Source: an uncultured Beijerinckiaceae bacterium (lineage in GTDB: Bacteria > Pseudomonadota > Alphaproteobacteria > Rhizobiales > Beijerinckiaceae). From it: DNA of 13,177 nucleotides. The notes under the pieces were generated by a model that saw only the letters and a program-made list of their open reading frames with translations, ran no database searches and was not told the DNA's origin. Position numbers and translations under genes: made by a program. Shown piece after piece: positions 8,059 to 13,177 of this stretch. The stretch covers positions 1 to 13,177 of the forward strand of contig CALMGA010000067.1 of NCBI GenBank assembly GCA_937863205.1, written 5' to 3'. Each line of letters starts with the position of its first letter. Position 1 is the first letter of the stretch.

Positions 8059-8250
8059 CTACTGTCCCCGGATCTGCGACAGGGAGGGTATGCCGTAGGC
8101 GGTGCCAGCGTCCGGGGTGGCGGCGTAGGGCTGCGCCCCATAGCTGTAGGCGGCGGCGCGACGGACGGCGCGCGGCTGGGCGGAGGCGTACTGGTCATCG
8201 GCCGCCTCGTAGTTCGGGGTGACGCTCCTGCGGCGGGCTATTGTTACAGG
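8059..8250 (-). pseudogene. 3' end of an unidentified gene, 5' part lost
   Basis: Reading the minus strand, about 64 codons remain open from roughly 8250 to a TAG at 8059. Nearly all codons end in G or C, as in the intact genes, so this was real coding sequence. The peptide is an Ala/Tyr/Gln-rich tail (RRAAAYSYGAQPYAATPDAG, ending YGIPSLSQIRGQ). There is no start codon in place, and a TAA stands just upstream where the composition also changes. The first residues, PVTIARRR, would suit the end of a YkuD L,D-transpeptidase domain followed by a low-complexity extension, and both neighbours are L,D-transpeptidases. That identification is a guess from seven or eight residues. The gene seems cut at about 8240-8250 by an insertion or deletion. 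Confidence 0.55.
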
Positions 8251-8362
8251 TTACAATCGATTCAGCTCTGCTGAGGGGGGAACGCCATTCGTACGGATTC
8301 AAGCTGCAGACAGCCCCGACTCACGGATGATTCACCCCCGCGGACGGGCGATTGTGGCTGCA
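8240..8362. other. Candidate edge of inserted element with iterated motif
   Basis: At 8240-8257 an imperfect dyad (ATTGTTAC / GTTACAAT, 7 of 8 pairs) stands where the minus-strand coding remnant ends. To the right, GATTCA occurs at 8259, 8296 and 8329, and a related GATTGTGGCTGCA at 8350. The 8296 copy reads GATTCAAGCTGCA. Tn7-like elements begin with TGT and carry several transposase-binding repeats inside each end; TGTTACAGG at 8242 would fit, and a Tn7-like module lies to the right on the same flank. The boundary and the repeats are hypotheses. No better promoter for the gene at 8445 was found in 8363-8444. Confidence 0.3.
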
Positions 8363-8444
8363 ATTAGGCATAAGGTGGCTTAAGGGTTGCTGTGGAGTCT
8401 TGGATCGGCAAAACCAGACTGGCACTCGCGTATCGGGGTAGAGC

Positions 8445-9038
8445 ATGCAAAAATCATTAGTCGTGGGCTTAACTTTACTCGTGTCCTTGGCCGCCGGTCC
8501 AAGTCATGCGACCGTAAACGTGTCGATCGACCTTTCCCGACAGCGCATGCACGTGCAGGGTAGTGGGGGGAGCTACGATTGGCCTGTCTCGACGGCACGC
8601 AGCGGGTACGTGACTCCCCGCGGCGTCTACAGGGCCCAGCGATTGATGAAGGTCTATTATTCGAAGAAATACGATAACGCCCCGATGCCGAACGCGATCT
8701 TTTACTCCGGTGGGTACGCGATCCATGGCACCAGCGCTGTATCCCATCTCGGAACTCCAGCATCCCACGGTTGCGTCCGCTTGGCGCCCGGCAACGCGGC
8801 CCGACTCTACGAGATGGTCCGGGCGGAGGGCGCGCTGATCTCGATCAGCGGCACCCCCCCGATGTCGCAGCGCTACTACGCGCGGGCGGGCGAGCGGTAC
8901 ACCGCTCCGAGCGTCCAGCGCGCGGGATCCGGTGATCAGAACGCTCAGCCCGGTGGTTACTACACTGTTCCCAGCGGGTACGGTGGTGGGTTTGGATACT
9001 CGCCTTACATATACGGCTCAGGTGCGGATCCGTTCTGA
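8445..9038 (+). CDS. Second L,D-transpeptidase (YkuD family)
   Basis: A 197-residue exported YkuD-family enzyme expected to act on peptidoglycan stem peptides in the periplasm. A signal peptide covers about residues 1-22 (LVVGLTLLVSLAAGPSHA). The catalytic set is complete: H94 in AIHGTSAV, then TPASHGCVRL with S107, H108, C110 and R112. After the catalytic domain comes a Gly/Tyr/Pro-rich tail of roughly 50 residues (for example GGGFGYSPYIYG) not found in the paralogue at 7317. The ATG at 8445 has GGGG at 8435-8438 upstream. Codon use is visibly less GC-biased than in the paralogue, and the upstream DNA is also poorer in G+C, suggesting a different history. It may be cargo of the adjacent transposon remnant or a transferred copy. 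Confidence 0.92.
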   Translation: MQKSLVVGLTLLVSLAAGPSHATVNVSIDLSRQRMHVQGSGGSYDWPVSTARSGYVTPRGVYRAQRLMKVYYSKKYDNAPMPNAIFYSGGYAIHGTSAVSHLGTPASHGCVRLAPGNAARLYEMVRAEGALISISGTPPMSQRYYARAGERYTAPSVQRAGSGDQNAQPGGYYTVPSGYGGGFGYSPYIYGSGADPF

Positions 9039-9069
9039 GGACAATCTGCTCTGCGGGATGGGGTTGGAG

Positions 9070-9318
9070 TCAGAGCTCCAGCCACTTCTTGGCGGTTCCG
9101 AGCGGCCACTGGTTGCCTTTCAATGTGCAGGTCGGCGCCACTCCCAGTGCATCCATCCGCACCCGCGCGGCCCTGCATCCGCAACCAGCGCACTTGGCGA
9201 TTTCGCCGGTCAACATGTATCGCATCCTGAACGCCTGGACGCTCTCGCGCGTGAGGCGGCGATGCCACTTCCTATCGCCCTGCTTCGCCAGGCAACCGGC
9301 CGAGGCCAACCTCGTCAC
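9070..9318 (-). CDS. Small cysteine-containing hypothetical protein
   Basis: A possible 82-residue basic protein, with a GTG start at 9318; ATG codons at 9225 and 9216 would give 51 or 48 residues. The C-terminal half looks the more protein-like: KCAGCGC (cysteines 43, 46, 48), a basic stretch, cysteine 64 and KGNQWPLGTAKKWLEL at the end. The C-x2-C-x-C...C spacing could bind zinc. I do not recognise the family. It converges on the L,D-transpeptidase gene with about 30 bases between the two stops. It could be a real small gene of the element or a remnant. Confidence 0.4.
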   Translation of the reverse strand: MTRLASAGCLAKQGDRKWHRRLTRESVQAFRMRYMLTGEIAKCAGCGCRAARVRMDALGVAPTCTLKGNQWPLGTAKKWLEL

Positions 9319-9349
9319 TTCATTGTAGGAAATCCCGAGGAAACGGCTA

Positions 9350-9451
9350 AAGCATCGGACCCTAAACCGGGTCCGGTCCGATGCTCTAGGCTGTTATACC
9401 GCATCGGATTAATCCGAAAACCGCTGCGCACTTTTCGGTCCGATGCTCTAA
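9350..9451. repeat. Two adjacent Rhizobiales-type palindromic repeats
   Basis: Reading the minus strand, two units each begin TAGAGCATCGGACC. The first (9451 to about 9398) continues with CGAAAAGTG...CGGTTTTCGG and the perfect 14-bp palindrome TCGGATTAATCCGA (9404-9417), closing with CCGATGC. The second (about 9388 to 9350) pairs GCATCGGACC (9353-9362) with GGTCCGATGC (9374-9383). This architecture matches the short AGAGCAT...GAAAAGTG...GGTTTTCGG palindromes widely dispersed between genes in Rhizobiales. The copies overlap the 3' end of the tniQ reading frame and supply its stop codon. Confidence 0.7.
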
Positions 9452-10093
9452 CCTCGAGAACGGACAAGAAGGGAGGCGCACCCTCCGCACTTCCTGCCTG
9501 AACGAGAGGAGCCGCCGCCGGGTCGCATCATCGTCGGCGGCGAGCAAGCCCTCGACGATGGAACTTGCCGAACTCCGTTCCCGCAATTCGACCGGCAACC
9601 GGCCATCCTTCGCGGCGGCCAAGACCTCCGCCCAAGGCAGGCCGAGGAAGCCGAGCCTATCGACGACATCCCGAAGCGGTGCCATGCCCTCTCCATGGCG
9701 AACAGCGCGTCCGGCGATCGCCGCCTTGAGGTCTTCGACGGATCTCCTTGAGATATTCGGGACGAGGTAGACGACCTCGGCGCCGGCGGCAGCTTTCCTC
9801 AAGAGACCGCACGAAACCAGTCCTTCCGGATCGTCGACGCCGACGAGCCTCTTGACCTCCGCGACCGTGCACGCGTCGGCGCAGGCTTCGGCGGTTTCCC
9901 GCATCCGCACCCATTCGACGACCACCGGCGAAAAGCGGTCGTCGGCTCGCTTCACCCCCAGGTGGCCGCCGGTGTAGAGACGGTGCACCGCCTTCGGATG
10001 GATCTTGAGCTCGGCGGCAGCGATCGTGCACGTGATCCAGTCCCGGTTGTCGTTCAACCATCCTCTTCGCAACGGCGTCGCCGCCTTGGACAT
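9386..10093 (-). CDS. tniQ: C-terminal part of TniQ/TnsD-like protein (intact ORF)
   Basis: A 235-codon ORF that most likely is the distal part of the tniQ gene, not an independent gene. Its frame is open further upstream, back to about 10164, where the preceding tniQ segment ends one base out of frame. The visible content is DNA-binding-like. There is a helix-turn-helix candidate (CTIAAAELKIHPKAVHRLY, then TGGHLGV) near the start and another (APLRDVVDRLGFLGLPWAEV, then LAAAKDGRLPVELRE) in the middle. TniQ/TnsD proteins select the transposition target and recruit the TnsC ATPase; the C-terminal region contacts target DNA. The last 20 or so residues (from LEHRTEK to GITA) are encoded by a palindromic repeat, so the original stop has been lost or the gene end replaced. 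If translated alone from the ATG at 10093 it could give a free DNA-binding fragment. Confidence 0.6.
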   Translation of the reverse strand: MSKAATPLRRGWLNDNRDWITCTIAAAELKIHPKAVHRLYTGGHLGVKRADDRFSPVVVEWVRMRETAEACADACTVAEVKRLVGVDDPEGLVSCGLLRKAAAGAEVVYLVPNISRRSVEDLKAAIAGRAVRHGEGMAPLRDVVDRLGFLGLPWAEVLAAAKDGRLPVELRERSSASSIVEGLLAADDDATRRRLLSFRQEVRRVRLPSCPFSRLEHRTEKCAAVFGLIRCGITA

Positions 10094-10157
10094 TTCCAGT
10101 TCGAGGCCGGCCTTCAGGACCGGCTTGCTCGTTCCTGAAGCGCCGAACCGTCTTCGA

Positions 10158-10871
10158 CTATCCTTCGACGTCCTGGATGAGCGCGTTGGCGAGCATCACG
10201 GTGAACTCGAAGAGGTCTCCGCCAGGACAGCCGGTGAACGGTGCCGCCACGCGCGACACGGCGCGTCGCCACCGTCCGGATCGACGAAACCGACCGCCAC
10301 ATCGAGCGCATCGGGATCGGAACATGGGTCGAGCGGCTGGGGATGTTCCCTCAGGTCGGCTCCGCAGCGCTCGCAATGGCAAGGGCCCAGGGTCAACTGC
10401 CATCCCAAAGAACGCCCGCAATCGGGCGAGGGACATTTCGAGAGTAGGCGTTCGCGGCTCTGCGGGCAGAACCCCAAGGGTCGCAGATCCCAAAGCGCGC
10501 GATGGTGGGGCGCGATCACGAGCGAACGGGGCGAACAGCGCCGCGCGATGCCGAAGAACGTCGAGCGGACCGGCGTTCCGAAGAAATCGACGTATCTGTT
10601 GAGGTTCGTCGACCCGACGGACGGGTAGGCTCGCCCCTTGATCTCCTCCGTCGTCGCGCGGAACAACGTCGCCAAAGGCATGGCGGCTTCCATGTTCGAA
10701 GCATCGGATCGAGTGCAGATCCTTCTTCTGTATGCCGAGGCAGTGAAACACATCTTCGACGCGGTCCACGCCATGAAGATCGAGATTGCGCGTGATGAAC
10801 CCGAACATCGACTCGTCGGGTTCCGGAGGGCGGCTCCAACGCAATGACTTCCCGGAAGAAGTCTCCATCAT
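10158..10871 (-). pseudogene. tniQ: TniQ/TnsD-like target selector, N-terminal part, frameshifted
   Basis: TniQ-family proteins choose the insertion site of Tn7- and Tn5053-like elements. The ATG at 10871 overlaps the tnsC stop by one base (TGATG), implying coupled translation. The first frame runs MMETSSGKSLRWSRPPEPDE and through ESMFGFITRNLDLHGV, a typical TniQ start. Near 10700 one extra base moves the frame to one with the zinc-finger region (10364-10468): GFCPQ, CPSPDCGRSLGW, then CHCERCGADL. Near 10260 a second shift leads to DLFEFTVMLANALIQDVEG. A third, near 10162, causes the TAG at 10158; skipping one base joins smoothly to the ORF ending at 9386. Restored, the protein would have about 490 residues. 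With three shifts no full-length product can be made. Confidence 0.72.
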
Positions 10872-11924
10872 CAACGGCCGGGATCCAGGCTGAAGAGCTT
10901 GTGTTGAACCTTCCGGATGACCTTCAGGTCGCGCGCTTCGGCGGTCCACGGGTCTCGGTCGGTGATCCCGAGCGGGATGGCCCACGATCTCGTGGCGTCC
11001 CGGAGGCCGTCGCGCTCGATGCGCGGCGCGTTCCTGCCGATCGCATAGGTGGCGGCGTGCCGGAGCAGCCGGCTGGCCATCCCATCACCCCCGCGCTCAC
11101 GTCGTAGACGCACGACATCCAGTCGCCCTGCGTCGGCTCCGAAGAACAATCAAAGAGGCCGTGCTTCACCATGGCGATGTTGAGCGCCTGGACGAAGCCC
11201 GCGAACATCTCCCTTTCCTTGCCGACGGCGATGTCGAGCGGCGTCAGGAAGACGGGCACGTCGCACCGGCTGGTGAACTGCGCGTTGAGTTCGTGGTTCA
11301 CGAGGTTGCGTGCTCTGTCCACGCCCACGATCGCGATCGGGCACACGCCGGCCCGCGCCAGGTTCTTCAGCGCTTCCGTGACTTCCCAGGCCGTCCGCCC
11401 CGCCTTGTCGGAGCGCACCAGATGGTGCATCTCGTCGATGACGAGCAATTCGACACGGGCCATCCTCAAGGCGCATGCGACGGCGTGCATCAGTTGCGGA
11501 TCGCGCAGTCCTTCGAACGGGTCGCCCTACGACGCGCGCGTCCCGACGCGACGAGAGGGCGGCGACGATCTTGTCGGGAAGGTCGTCGGCTCCAAGCGCG
11601 TTGAAGATGTCCGTCGCCAGCTGCTTGACTGTCGCCTTGCTCTCCAGGGTTCACGTGCAGCACGGGATGATGGTCTCCGGCTGGCCGCTCCTTCAGCCAG
11701 ATCCGTTCCTTGTAGTCCTTGATGATGGTGCTCTTGCCGGACTGCGACCGCCCGAGCACGGGAAGGATGCTCTGCGGCTCGCCGACGCTGCCCCGACCGG
11801 TCTGCCGAAGCAATCTGAGCTTGGACTGGAGGTGGAGCAGGCGCGGATGGGGTATGCAGAACTTCTTGAAGGCGATCTCCGCGTCCGCCTTCCTGGCCAG
11901 GACGGTCCGGGAACTCCTATCCAA
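10871..11924 (-). pseudogene. tnsC: TnsC/TniB AAA+ transposition ATPase, frameshifted
   Basis: This ATPase links the target selector TniQ to the transposase and polymerises on DNA in Tn7-like systems. Walker A (GRSQSGKST) is at 11727-11753 and Walker B (LLVIDEMHH) near 11422-11448. These are followed by ARAGVCPIAIVGVDRARNLV and a conserved NAQFTSRCD region with the arginine expected for ATPase contacts. Three single-base changes break the frame: an extra base in a C run near 11648 (HVN must continue as LESKATVKQL), an extra base near 11525 (RVVG must continue as DPFEGLRDP), and a missing base near 11083 (ending MASRLLRHAATYAIGRNAPR). The final frame stops at 10871. No ATG is obvious at the start; a TTG at 11924, seven bases after the tnsB stop, is one option. 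The restored length is about 350 residues, usual for the family. Confidence 0.78.
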
Positions 11925-11931
11925 TGTGACG

Positions 11932-13089
11932 TCAGTCGTCGTCGCTCCTGACGCCCTGGACCCAGGACAGCTTCGCGACGTCCACGTCGCGGAAGAGCCT
12001 GGGACCAGCGTCGGTATTAGCGCCGGCTCCCGCCACTTCGCCATTCGCCGGCTCGGATGCGGGCGGCGGCAACGCCGGGGTCGCTGCCGGACGGGCGAGC
12101 GCGGGCTGCCGCTTCCCGGCGCCCCCACGTCGGAAACCCTTCTCCGGGATGCCTCCGTCTTGACGCCCCCGGGAAACCTCGATGTCGCACGGACCCGATC
12201 CGAACACCGAAGGCCGCACGTCCCCGAACGCGACCGAGCCGCCGGTGAGGGAGACCGGCTCGGGTGGATGCAGGATGCGCCGCTGCTTCCTGACGACGGC
12301 GTATTTCGCATCGCCGATGTTGGACTCGATCTCGACCCTCAGCTTGTTGCGCGCGGCCCGCTTCTCCTCGTCGCTGAAGAAGGCCAAGTTCTCGGCCTTG
12401 GCGTAGCGGAGCACGGCCTCGTGCGTGGCCCAGCTCAAGCGCTCGGTCCCGAGATACCGTCGCTCGATGCAAGGTAGTTCGACGTACCTGCTCGTCACGT
12501 GGTTCCAGACGTGCACGCTGCCGAAGTCGGCCGGCGAACACTTGAATTTGATGTCTGCGGTGGCGCTGACGGACCTGCGTCGCCTGATCGGCGTCAACGA
12601 AGCGAGCTGGACAAGGAGCGACGAGACCTCGTCCGGATCATGGAAGCGGAGATTGCGGTGGCGCACGCCCTCGCGTGTCAGCACGTCCTGCTCGACCCTG
12701 CCGCTCGACGCCCTCAGAAGCGACAGGTTCCGGATGAAGCGACGGCCGTGCTTGCGCTTCGACTCATCCCACGCGCGCGCCGGGGCCATCTCAGCGTGCC
12801 GTGCGGCTCCATTTGGTATGGTTTCGGCGACGAACATCCGCAAGGCTCGCACGTAATCGGCGAGCGAGACGCAGGCATCCTCCGACGGGTCGGGTTCGAA
12901 CTTCCGCATGAGGCAAGCGGGCAGTGGCACGCTCCAACGGAACTTGTTGGCCGTCGCGTCTTGCAATGTCTTGATGACCCTCTCCACGAGCGCCTTGCAA
13001 TCGGGGTTCTTGATCGGAGCCCACGCGATCGACATGCCGCAGTCCTCGGCGGCGTCCTGGAAGCTGACAGCCAAAGCGATCAAGAGCAA
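11932..13089 (-). pseudogene. tnsB: TnsB/TniA DDE transposase, C-terminal part
   Basis: The 385-codon open frame is the C-terminal part of a Mu/Tn7-type transposase, which binds the element ends and performs strand transfer. It starts inside the catalytic rve domain: FQDAAEDCGMSIAWAP then KNPDCKALVERVIKTL, the latter holding the third catalytic acid E (codon about 12982-12984). The Mu_C-type beta-barrel follows, with ADFGSVHVWNHVTSRYVEL, and then a helical, charged tail and an Ala/Pro-rich segment. Such C-terminal tails contact the ATPase. The first two catalytic aspartates should lie upstream, but the frame is closed by TAG and TAA at about 13123-13131, and the sequence before 13089 does not read cleanly. 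The gene is therefore disrupted as well as cut by the window edge. The stop at 11932 is followed closely by tnsC. TniA is an equally fair name. Confidence 0.78.
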
Positions 13090-13177
13090 ACTCGCACTGC
13101 ACCAAACGCCTGAGTCAATGCATTAGCACTACTTTGGCAGGTTGGCATTGACGGCGTCGGCCAGGAGCTTTTCACAA
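13090..13177 (-). other. Disrupted sequence where the transposase core should be
   Basis: The minus strand here should encode the middle of the DDE domain. Instead the tnsB frame reads CEKLLADAVNANLPK and then a stop (13129-13131), with a second in-frame stop two codons on. Fragments resembling the expected acidic block (NAL in one frame, CEFALDRF in another) are separated by about 22 bases. This could be a small insertion or deletion in tnsB, or the end of another inserted element. The stretch is too short to decide. Confidence 0.3.

Noticed and set aside
8932..9501. Plus-strand ORF of 189 codons after the second transpeptidase
   Set aside because: It runs out of frame through the transpeptidase end and both palindromic repeats; no coding character.
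11719..12477. Plus-strand ORF of 252 codons opposite tnsC/tnsB
   Set aside because: Antisense shadow; Walker A and the transposase C-terminal domain read on the minus strand.
9386..13177. CRISPR-associated transposon
   Set aside because: The tnsB-tnsC-tniQ order fits, but no Cas effector or repeat array is present, and all three genes are broken.

Overview
High-GC chromosomal DNA with alphaproteobacterial gene content, most likely from the order Hyphomicrobiales (Rhizobiales). Three things point there: an alphaproteobacterial-type glnD and gshB, small SHGC-type L,D-transpeptidases, and an 'AGAGCATCGG...GAAAAGTG...GGTTTTCGG' palindromic repeat of the kind scattered through Rhizobiales genomes. 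Genus cannot be decided from the window. I ran no searches; family calls rest on motifs read in the translations.

Left edge (1-928): a palindromic repeat leads into a truncated DUF559 endonuclease-like gene. This is joined out of frame to the C-terminal end of a hybrid histidine kinase (end of one receiver domain plus a second, nearly complete receiver). It looks like a recombination scar, although the kinase half still has good receiver residues.

Core block (929-7832): all genes look intact. On the minus strand gshB (glutathione synthase) is followed 34 bases later by glnD (PII uridylyltransferase/uridylyl-removing enzyme). Divergent from gshB is a methyl-accepting chemotaxis protein with two membrane helices and almost no periplasmic part. 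Convergent to it is a compact minus-strand group read in the order L,D-transpeptidase, small secreted four-cysteine protein, TerB-like protein, with gaps of 5 and 16 bases.

Junction (7833-8444): a strong hairpin, three tandem 16-bp repeats and the 3' end of a minus-strand gene that has lost its 5' part. Near 8240 the base composition drops abruptly (hand count 74 to 55 G+C per 100 bases on either side) exactly where that coding sequence stops. This looks like the edge of an inserted element, and the first 120 bases inside it contain a recurring GATTCA/GCTGCA-like motif.

Right part (8445-13177): a second L,D-transpeptidase, a small cysteine-containing ORF, a pair of palindromic repeats, and then a decayed Tn7/Tn5053-like transposition module on the minus strand. 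In transcription order it holds the C-terminal half of a TnsB/TniA DDE transposase, a TnsC/TniB AAA+ ATPase broken by three frameshifts, and a TniQ/TnsD-type target-selection protein broken by three frameshifts. The last part of TniQ is an intact 235-codon ORF whose final codons come from the palindromic repeat. The transposase is also disrupted near the right edge. The system is therefore a non-functional or heavily decayed Tn7-like element. No cas gene or CRISPR array is visible, so nothing supports a CRISPR-associated transposon here.
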